Under the pieces are notes generated by a model. That model was given only the letters and a program-made list of their open reading frames with translations, did not search any database and was not told where the DNA came from. Positions 1 to 5,721 of a stretch of DNA of 6,979 nt are shown in pieces; within the stretch, counting starts at the first letter, position 1, and each line of letters opens with the position of its first letter. A program made the translations under genes and the position numbers. The stretch covers positions 1 to 6,979 of the forward strand of contig NZ_CAJUPA010000066.1 of assembly GCF_910588395.1 (NCBI RefSeq), read 5' to 3'. Origin of the DNA: an uncultured Faecalibaculum sp. Its GTDB lineage: Bacteria; Bacillota_I; Bacilli_A; Erysipelotrichales; Erysipelotrichaceae.

Positions 1-10
1 AAACGCCTTA

Positions 11-72
11 TTTTGTCGTTTTGTCACAATCCGTGCAGAACACAAACCATAGATTCCAATGGTTTTGTCGTT
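11..72. repeat. Three direct copies of TTTTGTC
   Basis: TTTTGTC occurs at 11-17, 19-25 and 63-69; the first and third extend to the 10-mer TTTTGTCGTT (11-20 and 63-72). Two copies are 8 bases apart and the third about 44 bases further on. Short iterated direct repeats at an element end are typical of arm-type or accessory binding sites, an interpretation offered here as inference. Confidence 0.5.
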
Positions 73-98
73 CCAGATTTGTGTATCCCGGGATCTGG
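43..98. repeat. Overlapping inverted repeats near the left window edge
   Basis: AAACCAT (44-50) and ATGGTTT (59-65) are inverted around an 8-base spacer, the geometry of a tyrosine-recombinase core site (arms around 6-8 bases), though the perfect arms are only 7 bp. Next to it CCAGAT (73-78) and ATCTGG (93-98) are inverted around 14 bases that include part of the palindrome ATCCCGGGAT (85-94). Either could be a protein-binding site; short arms mean chance cannot be excluded. Confidence 0.4.
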
Positions 99-139
99 GT
101 TCTTTTCCTTTCTTAAATTTTTATTTTTTGTTTTGGGAT

Positions 140-203
140 AAAAAAGAGGGCTTCTGTATCCGGGACGCTCATTAAAAGCGGCCATATATACAAAAAGCCC
201 TCT
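140..203 (-). terminator. Rho-independent terminator of the five-gene operon
   Basis: AGAGGGCTT at 145-153 and AAGCCCTCT at 195-203 form a perfect 9-bp inverted repeat. Read on the minus strand, the stem is followed at once by a run of T (the six A at 140-145, the last within the stem), the standard form for ending leftward transcription. The loop is long (41 nt) but can pair internally: TGTAT with ATACA, then CGCT with AGCG. It lies about 140 bases after the zinc-ribbon stop codon, with no convincing gene between. On the plus strand no T run follows, so it looks one-directional. Confidence 0.75.
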
Positions 204-301
204 GGTTTTCAGGTTCCATATTCAGTTGTCATCCAGCCCCATTGTTAAGTGGGGGAGCGTATCCTTATCTTCATAGGTTTCCTCCATATATTCAAAAAGC
301 C
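182..301. repeat. Direct repeat of 18 bases, 17 identical
   Basis: CCATATATACAAAAAGCC at 182-199 and CCATATATTCAAAAAGCC at 284-301 differ at one base, with starts 102 bases apart. The left copy overlaps one arm of the terminator. A related shorter match, TCCATAT, lies to the right of each copy (215-221 and 338-344), hinting that a larger segment was duplicated and diverged. Confidence 0.6.
245..274 (-). other. Nine-codon reading frame with a good ribosome binding site (speculative)
   Basis: Minus-strand GGAGG (285-281) is followed after 6 bases by an ATG at 274 and a frame reading MKIRIRSPT then TAA. It lies between the zinc-ribbon stop and the terminator. The binding site is good but the peptide is too short to judge. 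It overlaps, in another frame, a 21-codon frame (222-287) that has no ribosome binding site. Two further tiny frames (292-342 and 172-219) flank it. Confidence 0.15.
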
Positions 302-344
302 GTATCCAGGATAACCGGCTCCCTGTGCTGTGTTATCTCCATAT

Positions 345-1652
345 TTATATCAGCCTCGACTGCCTGTGAATCCTCCCATCGCAAAACGGGCAGCCTGTCC
401 CTTTCTGGCGGACCTGGACTGTGCACTGCCAGTGGTGGCCTTTTTCACAGACCCACCAGACTTTCCTTGTTGAAAACGGCCTGACCTGCTCCGGTGTAAG
501 CCCCATATTTCTCTGGCAGTCCCATTCCCTGGCCAGCCTGGGGCTGTATGTCGCAAGGTCGGATTCCCCCGGGATGACCGGGTGCCGGTCCAGCAGGCGC
601 GTGCAGACAGGGCAGCCGCTCCCTGCGGCCCGTTCATAGACCTCCGCTTTCCAGGAGTGCCCTTTCCTGCATCTCCACCACACTTTCTTCCGGGTCTGGT
701 ACATGACGGTCTCCGGTGTGGATCCCTGGTTTTTCCCATAGTCCCATTCCCCGGCCAGCTCCGGATGGACTGATGCCAGGTCATTTTCGCCCGGCAGCAC
801 TTTCCGGTTCCCGCAGTACGGGCAGCCGTTCCCGCGTCTCCTGCCCGGCAGTTTCGCCTTCCAGGAATGCCCCTTTCTGCACCGCCACCAGATATCCTTC
901 TGGCTCCCGGCGGTTATCTCCGATGGAAGGAACGTATTTTTTTCAAAATCCCATTCATCCATAAGCTCCGGGCACCTGCTCTGCGCGTCATTGAAGCCCT
1001 CCAGAATCTTTTTGCCGCAGCAGTAGGGGCAGCCGCATCCATTTCTCCGGTTGGAGATCTTTGCTTTCCATGAATGGCCGCAGCGGCCAGTCCACCATAC
1101 CGACCGTTGGCTCATGCCCGTGACATCCTCCGGCCTTAAGCCCCCGTTCCTTTCATGGTCCCATTGTGCCGTAAGCTCCGGATCCGCTGTCGCAAGGTCA
1201 TTGAACCCAGGCATCACTTTCCTGCCAGCACAGTAGCGGCAGCCTTTCCCAGCCGCCCGGCTTGATACCGCCGCCTGCCAGCTGTGCCCTTCTGCACAAC
1301 GCCACCAGACCCTTTTTGCAGTGCCTCCGGCAACATCCTCAGGACGAAGGCTCCCATTTTTGCCAACATCCCATTCCTCCGCAAGCAGAGGGGCCACTGT
1401 CGCAAGGTCATTTACTCCGGGGATCAGCCGGTTCCCAGCGCAATACGGGCAGCCAGCCCCGGCCGTCCGGCTGTAGACGGCGGCCATCCAGCTGTGTCCT
1501 TTACGGCACCTCCACCAGACTTTTTTCACGGATCCCGGCTGCACGTCTTCCGGCGTCAGTCCCTTGTTCCTTATCCCGTCCCATTCTTCCGCAAGGGCGG
1601 GATTCCTTGCCTTTAAGTCTGTCTGTCCCCTGATCAATGGGTACTGGTTCAT
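345..1652 (-). CDS. Six-repeat zinc-ribbon array protein (DUF4379-type, probable nucleic-acid binding)
   Basis: A 435-residue protein built almost wholly of six tandem units of about 70 residues, beginning near residues 12, 82, 152, 222, 291 and 365. The unit plan is DLA..P.LA.EWD..N, then L.PEDV, then VWW.C..GHSW.A....R..G.GCPYC, then PG.ND. Predicted zinc ligands are C49/H53/C68/C71, C119/H123/C138/C141, H193/C208/C211 with a displaced C191, C258/H262/C277/C280, C328/H332/C347/C350 and C402/H406/C421/C424. This is the probable zinc-ribbon domain Pfam calls DUF4379, which I recall as sometimes joined to nuclease domains; no nuclease motif is seen here. The ATG at 1652 overlaps the previous stop as ATGA, and AGGAGG lies 11 bases upstream, so translation is coupled to the coiled-coil gene. 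Cytoplasmic. Being last in a recombinase operon, it may help target or end recognition, or it may be cargo. Neither can be decided from the sequence. Confidence 0.85.
   Translation of the reverse strand: MNQYPLIRGQTDLKARNPALAEEWDGIRNKGLTPEDVQPGSVKKVWWRCRKGHSWMAAVYSRTAGAGCPYCAGNRLIPGVNDLATVAPLLAEEWDVGKNGSLRPEDVAGGTAKRVWWRCAEGHSWQAAVSSRAAGKGCRYCAGRKVMPGFNDLATADPELTAQWDHERNGGLRPEDVTGMSQRSVWWTGRCGHSWKAKISNRRNGCGCPYCCGKKILEGFNDAQSRCPELMDEWDFEKNTFLPSEITAGSQKDIWWRCRKGHSWKAKLPGRRRGNGCPYCGNRKVLPGENDLASVHPELAGEWDYGKNQGSTPETVMYQTRKKVWWRCRKGHSWKAEVYERAAGSGCPVCTRLLDRHPVIPGESDLATYSPRLAREWDCQRNMGLTPEQVRPFSTRKVWWVCEKGHHWQCTVQVRQKGTGCPFCDGRIHRQSRLI
381..1619 (-). repeat. Six tandem coding repeats of about 70 codons (zinc-ribbon units)
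   Basis: Within the zinc-ribbon gene the same pattern EWD...N...PEDV...VWWxC..GHSW...R..G.GCPYC recurs six times. The first three units are spaced at exactly 70 residues, the fourth is one residue shorter, and the fifth carries a short insertion after its CPVC (TRLLDRHPVI). The repeats are clear in protein but diverged in DNA, so the array is old or under selection for divergence, not a fresh tandem duplication. Confidence 0.9.
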
Positions 1653-2377
1653 TCTTCTGCCTGCCTCCTCATCTCATCAAGGAGCTGTTCCTCCCTGGTC
1701 TTTGGTTTTTCCTTCGCTTTCTGTGCACCGCCGAACGGGTCGGGGCGTGTCCCTTCTATCAGGTCCCCCAATGCCGCCTGCGTCACGTTCCCGGCAGTCC
1801 TGACTGGAAGATGCGCTTCCTGCATCAGCTGCCTTGCCAGGTCAGGGTACAGGTACTTCTCCAGCATCCTGCGGAGGTACGCATTCTCCCTCCGCAGCCC
1901 TCTGTTTTCTTTCTCTAATGCCCGGTAAAGTTCCTCTGACCGCTGCATTTCCTTCTTCATCACCCCCGCCTGCTTTTCGGATTCCGCTTTCCGTGAGACT
2001 GCGTTCCTGTAGTTTATCTCCATCTCTGTATATCTGTCATAGACGGATTTCCAGTACGCATCCATGTCGTTCAGCTTGCCTTTTAAATCCGAAAGATCCT
2101 GGCAGGTCCTGACCAGGCCGTCAGCATCAATGCTTTTATATACCAGCAGTGCATCGGTTCCGGTCCTGGAAGCCCCCGCCTTCAGCTCGTCCAGCCGCCT
2201 GCGGACGCCCCTGTTCCTGCGGAATTCATACTCTTTAGCAGGGACGCCCTGCCTCCCGGCATACTTCGCCAGGTCCGTAAACCTGATGTCCCTCGCATTG
2301 CCGCAGGCCACATCCGCATAATACTTTTCCAGTATGCTGACCAGCAGCGCTTCATCTGTCTTGTTTGGTCTTGCCAT
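1649..2377 (-). CDS. TnpC-like coiled-coil accessory protein of the transposition module
   Basis: A 242-residue, highly charged protein without signal peptide or membrane segment. The N-terminal 75 residues are helical and basic (FTDLAKYAGRQGVPAKEYEF, then RRNRGVRRRLDELKA) and may form a small DNA-binding helix-turn-helix. From about residue 90 to 185 the sequence is rich in Glu, Lys, Arg and Leu with few helix breakers (EELYRALEKENRGLRRENAY), a likely coiled coil for self-assembly or partner binding. The tail is polar and ends in REEQLLDEMRRQAEE. Position directly after the recombinases, the size and the layout resemble TnpC/DUF6262-type proteins of Tn554-like elements (Tn554 TnpC is about 125 residues); this match is by architecture, not alignment. 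The start at ATG 2377 (MARPNKTDE) is chosen because GGAGGGAGAG ends 4 bases before it. It overlaps the upstream gene by 26 bases and the zinc-ribbon gene by 4 (ATGA). A role in orientation, efficiency or target choice of transposition is inference. Confidence 0.75.
   Translation of the reverse strand: MARPNKTDEALLVSILEKYYADVACGNARDIRFTDLAKYAGRQGVPAKEYEFRRNRGVRRRLDELKAGASRTGTDALLVYKSIDADGLVRTCQDLSDLKGKLNDMDAYWKSVYDRYTEMEINYRNAVSRKAESEKQAGVMKKEMQRSEELYRALEKENRGLRRENAYLRRMLEKYLYPDLARQLMQEAHLPVRTAGNVTQAALGDLIEGTRPDPFGGAQKAKEKPKTREEQLLDEMRRQAEE
1664..1669 (-). promoter_or_regulatory. Ribosome binding site of the zinc-ribbon gene
   Basis: Minus-strand AGGAGG lies 11 bases before ATG 1652, inside the last codons of the coiled-coil gene. 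Together with the ATGA stop/start overlap it supports coupled translation and this start codon. Confidence 0.65.
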
Positions 2378-3905
2378 TTTTCTCTCCCTCCATCTTCCTC
2401 TCCAGCGCTTTCCTGTAACACGCGCTGCTGTTCTGCAGCCGCAGGAGCGCGGACGTGATATCCTCCTGCGCACCGTTCCCGCGGCGTACCTGTTCAATCA
2501 TCTCCATCAGAAACATCCCGTCCTCATCCACTTTTTCCCGGAATCCCTCCTGGACGGCAAGCCTCAGCCCATCCTGGTCAGGATAGTAATGGATGCAGTT
2601 CCTGCAGTCGCCGAAATGCCCGCCTTCACGGTAGTTTTTCATGCATTCGGAAATATCGCCTCCGGGGAGGCCTGCATAATCACAGTGCCCGCCTTCCACC
2701 TCCGTCATGCCATGCCTGTCCCCCATGCGCAGCTTCAACGATCCGTCCAGTGTGACCTTCCCACGGTTCTCACGGTATTTCTCATAAACGGCGCTCTCCA
2801 CCACAGCAGAAAGGTTCGCATAATAGCTGGCACTGATATCAATGCTCTCATGGCCGGCCAGCTCCCTGCATATCACAGGGGAACCGCCGGACAGGATCAG
2901 GTTTATCATGGCAAGGTGCCGTGTGTCCCCGAGGCTGACCGGATAATCCGCACTCCCTGTCACCTTCTCCTTGAATTCGCCAAGCCTGCGGCGCATCTGG
3001 CAGTAAGTCATATATCCCAGCTGTGTCGCACGTGCCGGGGAAAATAAAGTGTCTTTTTCATGGGGGCGGCGTTTCTCCCCAGCCGCTTTATAAGCGAGGA
3101 TCTCCCCCGCAAGCCATTCCGGCACCTCGTATTCATGGAGGGTATAATCCGCATGGATCGTGTAGCCGACTTTCTGCAGCCTTTTCTTCAGTCTTGTCCG
3201 GCGTACAGTAAGGATCCACCTCCCATCCCGGTTATAGATACAGTCGCCTGGCAGAAGGAGGAATTCCGTCGCCCGCAGGGGCAGGATGCTGGTAAGCCTC
3301 CACCAAAGGTATGCCGGGAAAAAGTAGTCCTTTGTGTCTTCACCAGCAGTTCCCCAGAACTCATTGACATACCGGTCAAATCTCAGGTAATACCGGAAAT
3401 CCGCCAGCTTCCTCGGTTTACGGGCCCATCCGTCCAGCGTCCGGTTTTCCTCGATCCGCTCCATGACGGCCCCTATGTACCCGGGTGAATCAGGAATCAT
3501 ACCCAGGAACTGGAGTGCATGGCTGATATGTACATCCCATGTGCATGCTTCCCCGAATCCACAGCACCCCAGCCTGACCAGGGAGCTGCTGACCCCGGCA
3601 ACCGAACTGGCCGCCATTGTCCCAAGCAGCAGCACTGTATAGGACTTCACATAATCCAGGAAGCACCCCTCGTCACAGCCGGTCCACTCCTGGACTGTGC
3701 CGCCACCGGTCTCGAAGCGGATGTTCCTGCGTTTCACTTCATCCGTGATCCGCCATTCCGCATCCGGGAATGAGCCCCTGTCGATCACTCCTTTTGCGGC
3801 ATACTCGGCAAATTTCCTCTCCGCCTGCAAGCGCGTTCCGGTGTCCATTTCACGGATGAGCAGCACTTTTGTATACCCTTTATGCATCTGCACATCTGCT
3901 ATCAT
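2352..3905 (-). CDS. Third tyrosine recombinase/integrase with substituted HxxR and C-terminal Cys cluster
   Basis: A 517-residue tyrosine recombinase family protein. Box I is ILPLRATEFLLLP with Arg211. A basic run RRTRLKKR near 235-242 may hold the Lys. Box II reads SLGDTRHLAMINLILSGG, giving Arg329-His330, but the first His of HxxR is replaced by Gly326. LAGHESIDISASYYANLS supplies His352 and a Tyr at 361/362, nine or ten residues later as usual. The fold is therefore recognisable, but one catalytic position is changed. After the catalytic domain, Cys408, Cys421, Cys434 and Cys437 (GDCRNCIHYYP) form a probable zinc site, followed by a charged helical tail with RKALERKMEGEKNGKTK. The ATG at 3905 is the only close start; AGGAGG lies 13 bases upstream, inside the end of the preceding gene, and the genes overlap by 26 bases. 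Tn554 has only two such recombinases, so a third matches the RIT layout. It may act in a heteromeric complex with the other two; that is inference. Confidence 0.85.
   Translation of the reverse strand: MIADVQMHKGYTKVLLIREMDTGTRLQAERKFAEYAAKGVIDRGSFPDAEWRITDEVKRRNIRFETGGGTVQEWTGCDEGCFLDYVKSYTVLLLGTMAASSVAGVSSSLVRLGCCGFGEACTWDVHISHALQFLGMIPDSPGYIGAVMERIEENRTLDGWARKPRKLADFRYYLRFDRYVNEFWGTAGEDTKDYFFPAYLWWRLTSILPLRATEFLLLPGDCIYNRDGRWILTVRRTRLKKRLQKVGYTIHADYTLHEYEVPEWLAGEILAYKAAGEKRRPHEKDTLFSPARATQLGYMTYCQMRRRLGEFKEKVTGSADYPVSLGDTRHLAMINLILSGGSPVICRELAGHESIDISASYYANLSAVVESAVYEKYRENRGKVTLDGSLKLRMGDRHGMTEVEGGHCDYAGLPGGDISECMKNYREGGHFGDCRNCIHYYPDQDGLRLAVQEGFREKVDEDGMFLMEMIEQVRRGNGAQEDITSALLRLQNSSACYRKALERKMEGEKNGKTKQDR
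2382..2391 (-). promoter_or_regulatory. Ribosome binding site fixing the start of the coiled-coil gene
   Basis: Minus-strand GGAGGGAGAG ends 4 bases before ATG 2377; the GGAGG core is 9 bases away. It decides for this start over the in-frame upstream TTG at 2497, which would add 40 basic residues encoded inside the end of the third recombinase gene. Confidence 0.75.
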
Positions 3906-5721
3906 CTGTATCTTTCAGCCTCCTTTCCAGCATCCCTGTCATGGTCTCCATATCCGCGCCGGGGTAAAGCATCGGAAGGCTTTCGAGCATCTGCCCGACA
4001 GCCGGTATGATCCCTCTGGACAGGATGTTTTTCAGGCGTTCCCGTTCCGGCCCGGATGCCCTGTTTTTCAGTTCCGTTATCGCGGTGTATTCCTTCATCA
4101 GCAGATGGAAGGCCGCTTTCGTAAAGATCTCATAGCCGCAGCCGATGCAGCCGCCCCTGAGGGAGTCGCAGCAGGGCATCCCGACAGCAGTACGCAGGCA
4201 GAGCGTCTCCGGCTGCCTGGATGCCGCCGCGCCGCTTGCGGCCATCTGCAGGGCATCCCCGAGCCTGCCTTCCGGGATGGACGCGACAATCTCCCGGCTG
4301 GCCTCCAGTGACCGTTCGACAAGGAGCGCGGCTTCTTCCAGCTGCCCGGCGTCCAGGCCAATGCACCGGATCAGTTCAGTCTGCCGCGGGACATCCAGCC
4401 GCCGGTATCCGTCACCCGCATACCTTTCCAGCAGCAGTGCCGGAATGAAGCCAAAGATGCCCCTCTCAAACATTTCCCGCAGGATGAATTCCGGGCGGTA
4501 TCCGGAAAAAGCAGCATCCTTCAGGTAGATATCCGTGATCCCCGGCAGGGCGCCGATCCCTCCCTTGTGGCTCCTGGCAAGGGCCGCGAGCATATATCCC
4601 TTCGGCCTGCCAGGCCCGTCCGCCGTCACCAGCTCGATCCCCTGGAGATAGGACTTGTTCGCCCTTCTGGTCTGGAACCTCCGCTCTCCAAGCGCTTCTA
4701 TGAACTGCGTGCCAAAAAATCTCCTGATCGATACAATGTCCTGGACTGGCCGTACCAGGGGCTCGTTTTCTTTATGGTGGAGGAGCTTTATGGTAATGAT
4801 CAGCCCCATGGCCGCTTTCAGTGATTCCGGTATAAATAACTTCAGCTCCGGCACACCCTGGTACCTTTCTGTCTTGGATGGGTACATCGGCAGGTATTTC
4901 AGCCTCAACAGCAGCTCTTCTGAAACGCCCCTGGCATCCGCATCCCGGTAGCTTCCGGAGCGGAGCATCCCTTCCACCGTGTCCGGCGGGTAGGGCAGTG
5001 ATGGAACCGGCAGCCGGGTGATGTCCGTCCGCCTTAACGCCCCCAGGAAATGGAGCGCCGCAAAGAGCCACAGGTCGGCATAGCGGACAGAATCCAGGGC
5101 TTTTATGACCAGCCCGTTCGCCTCCCATGATGCCTCATTGAATACGCAGTACGCCATCACGCTGAATTCCCTGACCGGATAAGCCTCTTTCCGTATTTCC
5201 GCCTGCCGCCTGGGATGGATGTCGTATCTGCAGCTGCTGTCCCCTGACACCTCCGCAGCAAACTTCGCAAACAGCTTTGTGCTCCTGACGGGAAGCATTT
5301 CCGATGTCTTTTCCATAAGGCAGTCAAGCTCTTCTGCACTGTATCCGGACAGCTCACGGCCGCAGGCAGAAAGGATGAAATCAAGTATCTTCCACCCGCT
5401 CGGTTCATCGCTGATCCCTTCCCGGGCCACAAACTTCCGGTAGCGCCGGCATGTCTCCGGCAGCTTCCCGCTGTATGTATCCAGCAGGACCGACAGCTTT
5501 TCCCGCGGTGTTCTCTGATAAGCGGACAGCCACAGGCGGATCGGGCCGCGCATGCTTTCGTAGTCGCTGACCGCCATCTCCCTGCCGCTGCCTTCCGGGG
5601 CCTGCCCGAACCATCCGTTCCTGTCCAGGAACCCGAGGAGGTCATCCCTGCACCTGCAGATGTCCCGGTATGCCGACTGCACCTGCGCCGCATCTTTTAA
5701 GACCTCATCAAACAGTATCAT
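3880..5721 (-). CDS. TnpB-like large tyrosine-recombinase homologue with atypical active site and C-terminal Cys cluster
   Basis: About 613 residues, close to the size of Tn554 TnpB (about 630) and second in the operon as TnpB is. Numbering from ATG 5721: a helix ending FLGALRRTDITRLP (Arg230) fits box I of tyrosine recombinases. A standard HxxR box II is not found; the region instead has TRRANKSYLQGIEL (about 351-364) and ARSHKGGIG (about 382-390). Then comes TDIYLKD with Tyr399, a candidate nucleophile. After this, an extra C-terminal domain of about 200 residues carries Cys508, Cys517, Cys518, Cys525 and Cys528 (CC...GCIGCGYEIFTK), probably metal-binding. I recall similar RSHKG plus Cys-rich proteins annotated as site-specific integrases in Clostridia. 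ATG 5721 is preferred over TTG 5727 because GGGGGG lies 9 bases upstream of the ATG but only 3 before the TTG. It overlaps the upstream gene by 14 bases and the next by 26. It may be a structural or DNA-binding partner rather than an independent enzyme; that is inference. Confidence 0.85.
   Translation of the reverse strand: MILFDEVLKDAAQVQSAYRDICRCRDDLLGFLDRNGWFGQAPEGSGREMAVSDYESMRGPIRLWLSAYQRTPREKLSVLLDTYSGKLPETCRRYRKFVAREGISDEPSGWKILDFILSACGRELSGYSAEELDCLMEKTSEMLPVRSTKLFAKFAAEVSGDSSCRYDIHPRRQAEIRKEAYPVREFSVMAYCVFNEASWEANGLVIKALDSVRYADLWLFAALHFLGALRRTDITRLPVPSLPYPPDTVEGMLRSGSYRDADARGVSEELLLRLKYLPMYPSKTERYQGVPELKLFIPESLKAAMGLIITIKLLHHKENEPLVRPVQDIVSIRRFFGTQFIEALGERRFQTRRANKSYLQGIELVTADGPGRPKGYMLAALARSHKGGIGALPGITDIYLKDAAFSGYRPEFILREMFERGIFGFIPALLLERYAGDGYRRLDVPRQTELIRCIGLDAGQLEEAALLVERSLEASREIVASIPEGRLGDALQMAASGAAASRQPETLCLRTAVGMPCCDSLRGGCIGCGYEIFTKAAFHLLMKEYTAITELKNRASGPERERLKNILSRGIIPAVGQMLESLPMLYPGADMETMTGMLERRLKDTDDSRCADA
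3919..3924 (-). promoter_or_regulatory. Ribosome binding site of the third recombinase gene
   Basis: Minus-strand AGGAGG, a full consensus, lies 13 bases before ATG 3905 within the end of the preceding gene. The spacing is longer than ideal, so initiation may lean on coupling to translation of the upstream gene, which ends 26 bases into this one. Confidence 0.55.

Larger units (their letters stand above)
1..344. other. Gene-free region downstream of the operon; candidate element end
   Basis: No coding sequence over 30 codons with a credible start is seen on either strand. The part at 100-145 is strongly AT-rich, in contrast to the GC-rich genes. The stretch contains the operon terminator, clustered short direct and inverted repeats at 1-100, a near-perfect 18-base direct repeat and a few tiny reading frames. 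Such a density of short repeats next to recombinase genes is what a recombinase-binding end or attachment region looks like, but no core site or junction can be proven from one copy. Confidence 0.5.

Noticed and set aside
237..254. CCCC...GGGG hairpin as a second terminator
   Set aside because: The stem is only 4-5 bp and no T run follows on either strand.
1..344. A cargo gene beyond the operon, such as a resistance gene
   Set aside because: No frame longer than about 20 codons with a plausible start is present in this stretch apart from a plus-strand frame that runs into the shadow of the zinc-ribbon gene.
381..1619. Regular repeats as a CRISPR or tandem DNA repeat array
   Set aside because: The period is about 210 bases, the repeat is conserved as protein and not as DNA, and it is fully in frame with zinc-ligand spacing kept.
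2378..2497. Longer version of the coiled-coil protein starting at TTG 2497
   Set aside because: The 40 added residues are an Arg-rich out-of-frame reading of the third recombinase end, and a strong ribosome binding site marks ATG 2377 instead.
2334..3047. Plus-strand open frame of 237 codons
   Set aside because: It is opposite the third recombinase and the start of the coiled-coil gene, with no domain and no ribosome binding site that I can see; a shadow frame.
3697..4311. Plus-strand open frame of 204 codons
   Set aside because: It spans the junction of two real minus-strand genes and gives low-complexity, domain-free protein.
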